From: SHVO01 sp041919675
Lineage (GTDB): Bacteria > Pseudomonadota > Alphaproteobacteria > Rhodospirillales > Rhodospirillaceae
NCBI GenBank assembly: GCA_041919675.1
Contig: JAYRTJ010000122.1
Coordinates: 1-10,004 of the forward strand
Direction: 5' to 3'
Length of the DNA: 10,004 nucleotides
The first letter of the stretch is position 1. Each line of letters begins with the position of its first letter. The notes beneath the pieces were generated by a model, which saw only the letters and a program-made list of their open reading frames with translations, was not told where the DNA came from and did no database searches. Below, in pieces: positions 1 through 5,661 of the stretch. The position numbers were made by a program, and so were the translations under genes.

Positions 1-1316
1 TGGCCGCGCACCAGAAGCTCGGACGTCTCGTTGACGTGATCGACGGTGAGGGAGGGATCCTCCTCGCTGATCTTGCGCAAGGCTTCGCCGAGTTTGACGT
101 CGTCTTTGCGTTCCTTGGCCGAGACGGCGACGGTGAAGAGGGGCGTCGGCGGCTTCGGCCAGGTCTTCGGCGCCATGGCGGCGGTTTCGGTGAGGATCGA
201 GCCCGCTTTGCCGGCGTCGAACTTGCTCAAGGCAACGATTGCGCCTTCGCCGACGCCGGCGACCTTGCCGGACTTGGCCTGTTTCGGTTCGCCCGCGTCC
301 TGCATGTTGCTGATGCGCACGCCGGCCAGGGTGTCGCCGTCTTTCAGCGTGCCGCGCCAGACGCGGGTGAGGGAGAGTTTGCCGACATGGGGCGCATAGA
401 CGGTCTTGAAGATCTGCGCGACGAGCGCACCGGCGGGAATGCCGAGGCGATCCGCGGTGGCGCCGGGGGACGGGACTTCGTGACGCAATGCCTTCATCAG
501 CCGCCGCACGCCGTGGCCGTGTTCAGCCGCGCCGATCATGACGGGAACAATGAGGTCTTCCTGCATCTCGCGGGTGAGATGGCGGTAGACTTCGCCGCGC
601 TCCGGCACGGCATCCTCGAGAAGTTTTTCGAGCAATGCGTCGTCGAAGTCCGAGAGCTTCTCGAGGAGCTGGCGGCGCGCGCCTTCCAGTGAGCCGTCAC
701 CCGCCTTCTCGATGGGGATGCGTTCGGACGCCTTGTCCTCGACATAATGATAGGCGCGCTCGGCGACGAGATCGACGTAACCGGTGATGTGGCCGCTTTC
801 CGTGATGACCGCGTGACGCAAAACCAAGGGGCGGGCCGACTGGCGCTGCGCGGCGGCGAGCAATTCCTGGACCGCGTTCACGTCGGCGTCGATTTTATTG
901 ATGAACAGGAAGTGCGGAATTTTGTGGGCGTCGAGGAAGCGCAGAAGAGGCCCAAGGGCCAGCATGCGGGTTTCATCCGGATCGGCGACGACCACGACGG
1001 CGTCGGAGATCATCATCGCCTGCTGCGCTTCCTGGACGAGATCGACGGCGCCGGGGCAGTCGAGCACCGCCCAGTCGTCGCCGAGATAGCTGAAGCGGAT
1101 AGGCGTGATCTCGGTGGACATGTGCCGGGCGCGCGATTCCGGACTGACGTCGCTGACCATCGTGCCCGCTTCGATGCTTCCTCGTTTCGGAATGGCCCCG
1201 GCCGCGACCAGCATGCTTTCGATGAGCGTGGTCTTGCCGCTGGACTGCGGTCCGACCAGGGCCACGCATCGTGTGCCCTTGGGGGTTCCAGTGCTTCTCG
1301 CGGTGTTGTCGGCCAT
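1..1316 (-). CDS. Elongation factor G-like GTPase (EF-G paralogue), 3' end beyond window
   Basis: This is a translation-factor-type GTPase related to EF-G; 438 codons are visible and the C-terminal domains lie outside the window. From the start it has a P-loop GPQSSGKT (residues 22-29), a G3 motif DCPG (86-89) and a G4 motif NKID (140-143). EF-G domain II-like sequence follows, and the visible part ends inside domain III at DPSLTVDHVNETSELLVRG. It is probably a paralogue rather than the housekeeping EF-G: the canonical switch I RGITI is replaced by STEITP, and the catalytic His that follows DTPG in EF-G is Ala90 here (DCPGAVDL). The ATG at 1314-1316 is chosen because an excellent Shine-Dalgarno, AAGGAGGA (minus strand, 1324-1331), precedes it. 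An intrinsic-terminator-like hairpin and a small ORF lie just upstream on the same strand. The family call is firm; the exact role (ribosome recycling, rescue or other) cannot be told from this sequence. Confidence 0.9.
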   Translation of the reverse strand, partial: MADNTARSTGTPKGTRCVALVGPQSSGKTTLIESMLVAAGAIPKRGSIEAGTMVSDVSPESRARHMSTEITPIRFSYLGDDWAVLDCPGAVDLVQEAQQAMMISDAVVVVADPDETRMLALGPLLRFLDAHKIPHFLFINKIDADVNAVQELLAAAQRQSARPLVLRHAVITESGHITGYVDLVAERAYHYVEDKASERIPIEKAGDGSLEGARRQLLEKLSDFDDALLEKLLEDAVPERGEVYRHLTREMQEDLIVPVMIGAAEHGHGVRRLMKALRHEVPSPGATADRLGIPAGALVAQIFKTVYAPHVGKLSLTRVWRGTLKDGDTLAGVRISNMQDAGEPKQAKSGKVAGVGEGAIVALSKFDAGKAGSILTETAAMAPKTWPKPPTPLFTVAVSAKERKDDVKLGEALRKISEEDPSLTVDHVNETSELLVRG

Positions 1317-1356
1317 GGCGTCTTCCTCCTTCGAGAGAATTGCGACACTTGTGCAG

Positions 1357-1385
1357 AAAACAAAAAAGGACCCACGTGGGTCCTT
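1357..1385 (-). terminator. Intrinsic terminator-like hairpin in front of the EF-G-like gene
   Basis: A perfect 20-bp palindrome, AAGGACCCACGTGGGTCCTT (1366-1385), is followed on the minus strand by a T-rich tract (TTTTTTGTTTT, 1357-1367). This is the classical Rho-independent terminator layout, and only the minus strand has the T tract. It begins two bases after the stop codon of the small ORF at 1388-1477 and ends about 40 bases before the EF-G-like start codon. It could terminate a short transcript or act as an attenuator for the EF-G-like gene. The structure is directly seen; the regulatory role is inference. Confidence 0.75.
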
Positions 1386-1387
1386 GG

Positions 1388-1477
1388 TTATGCGTGCGCG
1401 TGCGTGTGTGCGGCGATGTGGCGAGCGGGGCTCGTCTCCTTCCTGGTGCGACGTTTAGACAGTGATGTGTGCGTCAT
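1388..1477 (-). CDS. Small His-rich ORF, candidate leader peptide (29 aa)
   Basis: A 29-codon ORF starts with ATG at 1475-1477 and ends with TAA at 1388-1390. The peptide is basic in the middle (SKRRTRK) and ends HIAAHTHAHA, with five His residues in total, all CAC codons, four of them in the last ten codons. A purine-rich AGGGAAG lies directly before the ATG, a weak and closely spaced ribosome binding site. The stop codon is two bases from the stem of the terminator-like hairpin, so a ribosome ending translation would cover the hairpin. That geometry suits a leader peptide or a self-contained short gene. Against it, the GTGCGT-like simple sequence of this stretch could give His codons by chance. 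No known family is recognised. Confidence 0.35.
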   Translation of the reverse strand: MTHTSLSKRRTRKETSPARHIAAHTHAHA

Positions 1478-1662
1478 CTTCCCTGCCTAGCTCTTATGCG
1501 GAAAGATTAGCAAAGCTTGTGCGCCGAGCTAAAGCGCCGAAATGGTAATGTTGCTGCGCACAATTGAAGGTGCGTAACAGCGCCTCATCCGCCAAGTCTG
1601 TGCAGAAGCCTTTGATTCCTGTAAATTGTTCGGATGTTTGCGACTAATAGTAGGGTGGGATC
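1478..1662. promoter_or_regulatory. Divergent intergenic region, promoters not resolved
   Basis: This gap lies between the leader ORF (minus) and the small membrane-protein gene (plus), so promoters for both directions should be here. It is more AT-rich than the flanking genes. On the minus strand a weak candidate is TTAGCT (1527-1532), a 17-base spacer and TAATCT (1504-1509), each matching the sigma-70 consensus at only about half of its positions. It would give a transcript of roughly 140 bases to the hairpin at 1357-1385. On the plus strand no convincing -35/-10 pair was found. No tRNA or other RNA fold was recognised. Confidence 0.3.
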
Positions 1663-2076
1663 ATGACCCGTACGCGCACGATCCTTGCGGTGTTTGCTGT
1701 TCTGGTCGGATTTGCGACCGTCGCGCCCGCGCGCGCTCAGATCATGCCGAGCCAGGGCATCGACATTCCATGGTTCACTTCAAAGTCGGAGAAGGTGCAG
1801 CGCGACGCCTGCCGCCGCAATCTGCCGGAGTGCCGTGCAAGCGTGCGCGCGCAGATGGCGGTGGAAGAATCCATCACCGTGATCCTGCCGTGGGCCGGGC
1901 TCGGCATCGCGATCCTCGGGGTCTTGTTCTGGCTGCGCGCCCAGGAGAAAAAGCGCGAGCGGAAAAAGCAGCTCGCGCGCAGGCACCACACGCCGGGCGC
2001 GTTCAAGAAGTTGGACAAGGACAAGCAGGAACGCCATGACGGCGACGACGAGGACGCGGACCGTCCGGCGTACTAG
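1663..2076 (+). CDS. Hypothetical small secreted/membrane-anchored protein
   Basis: This 137-aa protein belongs to no family I recognise. Residues 1-25 form a clear Sec-type signal peptide (MTRTRT then a hydrophobic stretch, ending ARA before Gln26). A short presumably periplasmic part follows with two cysteines, Cys50 and Cys57 (CRRNLPEC), which could form a disulfide. A second hydrophobic segment at about 71-91 (ITVILPWAGLGIAILGVLFW) looks like a transmembrane helix. The tail is highly charged: Lys/Arg-rich at 95-107, then Asp/Glu-rich near the end. The mature protein would be a single-pass inner-membrane protein with a cytoplasmic tail. The ATG at 1663 is preceded by a G-rich AGGGTGG that can serve as ribosome binding site. 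An overlapping ORF from 1626 in another frame lacks such a profile. The gene converges on the esterase with three bases between the stop codons. Confidence 0.75.
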   Translation: MTRTRTILAVFAVLVGFATVAPARAQIMPSQGIDIPWFTSKSEKVQRDACRRNLPECRASVRAQMAVEESITVILPWAGLGIAILGVLFWLRAQEKKRERKKQLARRHHTPGAFKKLDKDKQERHDGDDEDADRPAY

Positions 2077-2079
2077 CTT

Positions 2080-2784
2080 CTAACCGACGAGCTGATGCAG
2101 GAATTGCGCGCCGAAATTGGCGCCCGCGTTGTCGATGCCGTGCTGCAGACCCGGAATGATCATGCTCTGCACGGGCACGTCGAGACCTTTGAGAACCTTT
2201 TCCGTCTCGACCGTGGCGCGCACCGGAATGACCGGGTCCTCGGCGCCGTGCACGAGCGCGACCGGCGGCTTGGTCCTGATCTCGCCCGGGAGTTTGTCGG
2301 CGGCGCTCAAAGCCCCCGAGAAACCAAGGATGGCGCCGATCTTCTGCGTGCGGCGCAGGCCCACATGCAGGCTCATGATCGTGCCTTGCGAAAAGCCGAT
2401 CAGGGCGAGGCGCTCGGGCGCCAAGCTGTGTGCGGCGAGGATCTGATCGAGGAAAAGGTCGAGGCGCACGGCGGCCTTCACGACACGCTCGTTCATGGCG
2501 CGGAAGGTTTCTCCCATGCGCAAGGGATCGCGCTGGATGGCTTCGGGATCGAAGCCGGCGAGGCTGTACCACTGGCGTCCGCCCATCATGCCGCCTTCCC
2601 AGGGATCGGGCGCATTGGGCGAGTAGAAGATCGCGTCGGGCAGCGCGTGCGCGAAAAACGGGGCGAGGGTGATGAGATCGTCGCCGTTGGACCCGTAACC
2701 GTGCGCGAAGACGACGGCCGACGTTGGCGTTTTCCCGGACGCGGGCGCGCGCACAGGGCCTTGAAGTGCATCGACATTCGCCAT
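2080..2784 (-). CDS. Phospholipase/carboxylesterase-type alpha/beta hydrolase (Abhydrolase_2)
   Basis: This is a 234-aa serine esterase of the acyl-protein thioesterase/carboxylesterase family, cytoplasmic because no signal peptide is seen. Family hallmarks are HGYGSNGDDL (28-37, oxyanion region), the nucleophile elbow GFSQG with Ser132, the acid in HGAEDPVIP with Asp183, and the base in GLQHGI with His215. PNAPDPWEG and RQWYSL (about 56-75) match the family's substrate-side loops. Length is usual for the family. The reading frame stays open upstream to an ATG at 2865. The start at 2782-2784 is preferred because GAGGT sits about eight bases before it and because the longer form would run into the divergent SnoaL-like gene and carries an atypical extension. 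Members cleave short-chain carboxylesters, lysophospholipids or acyl-thioesters; the substrate here cannot be predicted. Confidence 0.9.
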   Translation of the reverse strand: MANVDALQGPVRAPASGKTPTSAVVFAHGYGSNGDDLITLAPFFAHALPDAIFYSPNAPDPWEGGMMGGRQWYSLAGFDPEAIQRDPLRMGETFRAMNERVVKAAVRLDLFLDQILAAHSLAPERLALIGFSQGTIMSLHVGLRRTQKIGAILGFSGALSAADKLPGEIRTKPPVALVHGAEDPVIPVRATVETEKVLKGLDVPVQSMIIPGLQHGIDNAGANFGAQFLHQLVG

Positions 2785-2833
2785 CGCGACCTCGTGCTTC
2801 TTAACCTTGCAAAACAGTCTTATGCTGTAGCCG

Positions 2834-3250
2834 ATGTCGGAACATGACGCCATCCTGTTTGCCAACGCGGCGTTCTACGCCGCTTTTTCGGCGCATGACG
2901 CGCGCGCGATGGAGAACGTGTGGGCGGCCGACAAAGCGGTGAGCTGCATCCATCCGGGACGCACGGCGATCACGGGCCGCGACGCGGTGATGCGGAGCTG
3001 GCAGGCGATCCTCGGCAATCCTGAAGTCGTGCGCATCACGCCCCATGCGGAAAAAGTCCACGTGCAGGGCGACCTCGCGTTCGTGACGTGTGTCGAGCAG
3101 GTGGTGATCGCCTCCGGGCCCCAGTTCCTGGTCGCGACCAATATCTTCGTGAAGACCGGGGCGATCTGGGCCATGGTCCATCATCACGCCGGCCCCGCCG
3201 AGGTGGACCCCAGATTGGTCCAAAACCCCATAAAACCGCCCTTAAACTAG
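2834..3250 (+). CDS. SnoaL-like / NTF2-fold protein
   Basis: This 138-aa protein resembles the SnoaL-like (SnoaL_3/DUF4440) branch of the NTF2-like superfamily. The N-terminal helix region (ANAAFYAAFSAHDARAMENV) is followed by a W...CIHPG segment, a G-x-x-AV-x-x-SW motif (GRDAVMRSW), and alternating beta strands ending IWAMVHHHAGP. These are characteristic positions of small single-domain members. The fold forms a conical pocket used by enzymes, binding proteins and dimerisation modules, so no reaction can be assigned. There is no signal peptide. The ATG at 2834 has no Shine-Dalgarno-like sequence close upstream; a TATGCT at 2821-2826 could be a -10 element that would place the transcript start almost at the ATG. 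It diverges from the esterase with 49 bases between the start codons. Confidence 0.8.
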   Translation: MSEHDAILFANAAFYAAFSAHDARAMENVWAADKAVSCIHPGRTAITGRDAVMRSWQAILGNPEVVRITPHAEKVHVQGDLAFVTCVEQVVIASGPQFLVATNIFVKTGAIWAMVHHHAGPAEVDPRLVQNPIKPPLN

Positions 3251-3256
3251 GTTACG

Positions 3257-3285
3257 TTGCGCCATAAAGCGCACTTGTCTATAAA
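3257..3285 (+). promoter_or_regulatory. Sigma-70 type promoter of ndk
   Basis: TTGCGC (3257-3262) and TATAAA (3280-3285) are separated by exactly 17 bases, close to the housekeeping promoter consensus. The predicted transcription start is near 3292, giving a leader of about 50 bases before the ndk ATG. The match is seen directly; activity is inferred. Confidence 0.65.
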
Positions 3286-3342
3286 CCGCGCGAATTTGGG
3301 TCTGTTTCCTTTACCACCTCACTCCGGAGCGAGAGTTAAGTC

Positions 3343-3765
3343 ATGGCTATTCAACGCACCTTTTCGATCATTAAACCCGACGCCACCCGCCGCAACCTGA
3401 CCGGCGCCATCAATGCGATGCTGGAAAAGGGCGGTCTGCGCATCGTCGCGCAGAAGCGTCTGCAGCTCAGCCGCGCTCAGGCGGAAGCCTTCTACGGCGT
3501 CCACAAGGAGCGTCCGTTCTTCAACGACCTGTGCAACTTCATGATCTCGGGCCCGATCGTCGCTCAGGTCCTCGAAGGTGAAAACGCCGTGGCGCGCAAC
3601 CGCGAGATCATGGGCGCGACCAACCCGGCGAACGCCGCCGAAGGCACGATCCGCAAGGTTCACGCGGAATCGATCGAAGCCAACTCGGTGCACGGTTCCG
3701 ACTCGCCGGAAAACGCGGCCATCGAAATCGCGTTCTTCTTCTCCGGCATCGAAATCGTCGGCTAA
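3343..3765 (+). CDS. ndk: Nucleoside diphosphate kinase
   Basis: This 140-aa cytoplasmic enzyme moves the gamma-phosphate of ATP onto nucleoside diphosphates through a phospho-histidine intermediate, balancing NTP and dNTP pools. It is full length for the bacterial family. The N-terminal TFSIIKPDATRRN carries the conserved Lys11. The catalytic motif NSVHGSDS gives His117. The nucleotide-binding positions fall in RPFFNDL, ISGP and the GATNP segment (91-95). The ATG at 3343 has a GGAG-rich ribosome binding site (3326-3335) and lies downstream of a good promoter. It is followed by the double-hairpin element at 3776-3884 and then by purN on the same strand, so the two nucleotide-metabolism genes may share a transcript. 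Confidence 0.97.
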   Translation: MAIQRTFSIIKPDATRRNLTGAINAMLEKGGLRIVAQKRLQLSRAQAEAFYGVHKERPFFNDLCNFMISGPIVAQVLEGENAVARNREIMGATNPANAAEGTIRKVHAESIEANSVHGSDSPENAAIEIAFFFSGIEIVG

Positions 3766-3775
3766 GTTCAAAGGA

Positions 3776-3884
3776 TCCCTCCCCCTAAAAGGGGGAGGTC
3801 AGGAGGGGGCCGTTTTTTGTTTTCCGCGGATCGCGTGCCGAAAGAAAACGACCCCTCCCTAACCCTTCCCTTGCAGGGGAGGGA
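3776..3884. repeat. 109-bp inverted-repeat element made of two hairpins (REP/MITE-like)
   Basis: The two ends are inverted copies of one sequence. The left arm starts TCCCTCCCCCTAAAAGGGGG at 3776; the right arm, read in reverse complement, starts TCCCTCCCCTGCAAGGGAAG at 3884. Each arm is itself palindromic: CCTCCCCC-TAAAA-GGGGGAGG (3778-3798) on the left and CCCTTCCC-TTGCA-GGGGAGGG (3863-3883, one G-T pair) on the right. Inside these, AGGAGGGGGCCGTTTT (3801-3816) is matched imperfectly by AAAACGACCCCTCCCT (3845-3860). A core of about 15 bases (near 3825-3839) lies in the middle. No coding sequence or transposase is present, so it fits a small non-autonomous palindromic element. Only one copy lies in this window. 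Confidence 0.7.
3778..3818 (+). terminator. Possible ndk terminator within the inverted-repeat element
   Basis: An 8-bp perfect GC-rich stem with a five-base loop (3778-3798) begins 12 bases after the ndk stop codon, and a run of six T follows at 3813-3818. The 14-base gap between stem and T run is longer than in a classical intrinsic terminator, so termination may be partial and some transcripts may continue into purN. Confidence 0.4.
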
Positions 3885-3892
3885 ATAAAGAC

Positions 3893-4516
3893 GTGCCCCC
3901 TCTTCCCGCCCGTCCTCGTATCGGCTTTCTCGCGTCCCACAACGGGACGAATATGCGCGTCATCGTCGCGGCGATGCGCGCCGGCGCTCTGAACGCCGAC
4001 CCGGCTGTTCTCATCTCGAATAACGCGGGCAGCACCGCCATCGCCTGGGCGGGCGAGAACAACGTGCCGTGGGCGCACCTGAGCGCTAAAGTCACCGGAT
4101 CGGACGAAGCGACCGACGCCGCCATTGCCGAAACGCTGAAAAGCCACGGCGCGGACTTGATCGTGCTGGCGGGCTATATGCGCAAGCTCGGCCCGGCGAC
4201 CTTGAAGGCCTATCACCGGCGCATCCTCAACGTTCATCCCGCCTTGCTGCCGAAGTTCGGCGGCCAGGGCATGTACGGCGCGTTCGTGCATGAGGCCGTG
4301 CTGAAGGCCGGCGAGCGCGAGACGGGCGCGACGATCCATATCGTCGACGGCGAATACGATCACGGCCCGGTGGTGATGCAGGCCACTGTGCCGGTGGAGC
4401 CGGGCGACACGGCGCAAACCCTGGCCGCGCGCGTACAGGCGCGTGAGCAGGCGCTTTATCCGGACGTCTTGCGGAAAATCATCTCGGGCGAGATCGATTT
4501 GGACCGGTTGGCGTAA
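3893..4516 (+). CDS. purN: Phosphoribosylglycinamide formyltransferase (GAR transformylase)
   Basis: PurN transfers a formyl group from 10-formyl-tetrahydrofolate to GAR, the third step of de novo purine synthesis, in the cytoplasm. The 207-aa product is normal in length. The phosphate-binding loop is SHNGTN (15-20), a variant of the usual GRGSN. The catalytic residues are visible: Asn113 and His115 in LNVHPALLP, and Asp156 in GEYDHGP. ADLIVLAGYMRKL is also typical. The start is taken as GTG at 3893, since no ATG lies near the expected N-terminus and GGGGAGGG (3876-3883) sits about nine bases upstream. That ribosome binding site is part of the right arm of the inverted-repeat element. The gene converges on purM with eight bases between stop codons, whereas many bacteria have the two genes in one co-directional operon. 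Confidence 0.95.
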   Translation: MPPLPARPRIGFLASHNGTNMRVIVAAMRAGALNADPAVLISNNAGSTAIAWAGENNVPWAHLSAKVTGSDEATDAAIAETLKSHGADLIVLAGYMRKLGPATLKAYHRRILNVHPALLPKFGGQGMYGAFVHEAVLKAGERETGATIHIVDGEYDHGPVVMQATVPVEPGDTAQTLAARVQAREQALYPDVLRKIISGEIDLDRLA

Positions 4517-4524
4517 CCAAAAAA

Positions 4525-5586
4525 CTAATCCAGCCAGCGGTCCAGGTTCAGCATCTTCACGCGCGGTTCGGCGTCGCGGCTGACGACGATGCCGATGCGC
4601 ATGACGGTTTCGCCGTGGCTGGTGAGAAGCTTGGTGGCTTCTTCGGCCTTCTCGGGCGAAACGACGACGACCATGCCGACGCCGCAATTGAAGGTGCGGG
4701 CGAGTTCGGCGCTTTCGATGCCGCCCTGCTTGGCGATCCACTTCATCATCGGCGGAAGGGAAATTGCGCCGGCGTCGATGTCGGCGCCGACGCCGTCCGG
4801 CAGGACGCGCGGCACGTTATCGACGAAACCGCCGCCCGTGATGTGCGCGAGAGCCTTGATGTGGCCGGCGCGGATGGCGGCGAGGCAGCTCTTCACATAG
4901 ATGCGCGTCGGAGTGAGCAAAGAATCGGCCAACGTGCCGATGCGCGAGAAGGGCGCCGGGCTGTCGTAGCCATGGCCGCTTTTTTCGACGACGCGGCGCA
5001 CGAGCGAATAGCCGTTGGAGTGGAAGCCCGAGGACGCGAGACCGAGGATGATGTCGCCCGGATTGACCGCGGCGCCGGTGAGGGCCTGCTCGCGTTCGAC
5101 GGCGCCGATCGCGAAGCCGGCGAGATCGTAGTGGCCGGGGGCGTACATGCCGGGCATTTCGGCGGTTTCACCACCCACGAGCGCGCAGCCGGCGATCTTG
5201 CATCCCTCGGCTATGCCCGCGATCACTTCGCGCGCCGCGGCGACGTCGAGCTTGCCGGTCGCGAAGTAGTCGAGGAACAGGAGCGGTTCGGCGCCCTGGA
5301 CGACGAGGTCGTTCACGGACATGGCGACGAGATCGATGCCGATGGTGCGGTGCTTGTTCGCGGCCTGCGCCACGAGCAGTTTGGTGCCGACGCCGTCGGT
5401 GGTGGCGACGAGAACCGGATCCTTGAAGCCGGCGGCCTTGAGATCGAAGAAAGCGCCGAAGCCGCCGAGGGAGGCATCGGAGCCCAGGCGCGACGTGGCC
5501 TTGGCCAACGGCTTGATGGCTTCCACGAGAGCGTTGCCGGCGTCGATATCGACCCCGGCGTCTTTGTAGGTTAAACCGTTCTTCAT
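4525..5586 (-). CDS. purM: Phosphoribosylformylglycinamidine cyclo-ligase (AIR synthetase)
   Basis: PurM uses ATP to close FGAM into aminoimidazole ribonucleotide, the fifth step of purine synthesis, as a cytoplasmic dimer. The 353-aa protein is full length. Family signatures appear in order: YKDAGVDIDAGN (7-18), LGGFG (40-44), TTDGVGTK (62-69), MSVNDLVVQGAEPLLFLDYF (89-108), GGETAEMPGMY (138-148), SSGFHSNGYSLVR and ITGGG. The open frame continues far upstream through the opposite strand of the next gene, but homology begins at the ATG at 5584-5586, which is therefore the start. No strong Shine-Dalgarno is visible. It diverges from the DUF2066 gene across about 75 bases and meets purN tail to tail. 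Confidence 0.97.
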   Translation of the reverse strand: MKNGLTYKDAGVDIDAGNALVEAIKPLAKATSRLGSDASLGGFGAFFDLKAAGFKDPVLVATTDGVGTKLLVAQAANKHRTIGIDLVAMSVNDLVVQGAEPLLFLDYFATGKLDVAAAREVIAGIAEGCKIAGCALVGGETAEMPGMYAPGHYDLAGFAIGAVEREQALTGAAVNPGDIILGLASSGFHSNGYSLVRRVVEKSGHGYDSPAPFSRIGTLADSLLTPTRIYVKSCLAAIRAGHIKALAHITGGGFVDNVPRVLPDGVGADIDAGAISLPPMMKWIAKQGGIESAELARTFNCGVGMVVVVSPEKAEEATKLLTSHGETVMRIGIVVSRDAEPRVKMLNLDRWLD

Positions 5587-5661
5587 GAATGCTAAATTCG
5601 ACCCCAAGGACGCCCGCGCGCGTTCACGCTGCGGGCGAATTATCTTTGTTTGAAACAGGTT

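Noticed and set aside
36..1490. Plus-strand open frames at 36-692 and 747-1490
   Set aside because: They lie opposite the EF-G-like gene, which has intact GTPase motifs and a strong ribosome binding site on the minus strand.
1478..1662. Search for a tRNA or other structured RNA in the divergent gap
   Set aside because: No cloverleaf, anticodon arm or known RNA fold could be identified by eye.
3785..4741. 318-aa minus-strand frame across purN
   Set aside because: It is antisense to purN and overlaps the purM end and the repeat element; it has no domain-like features.
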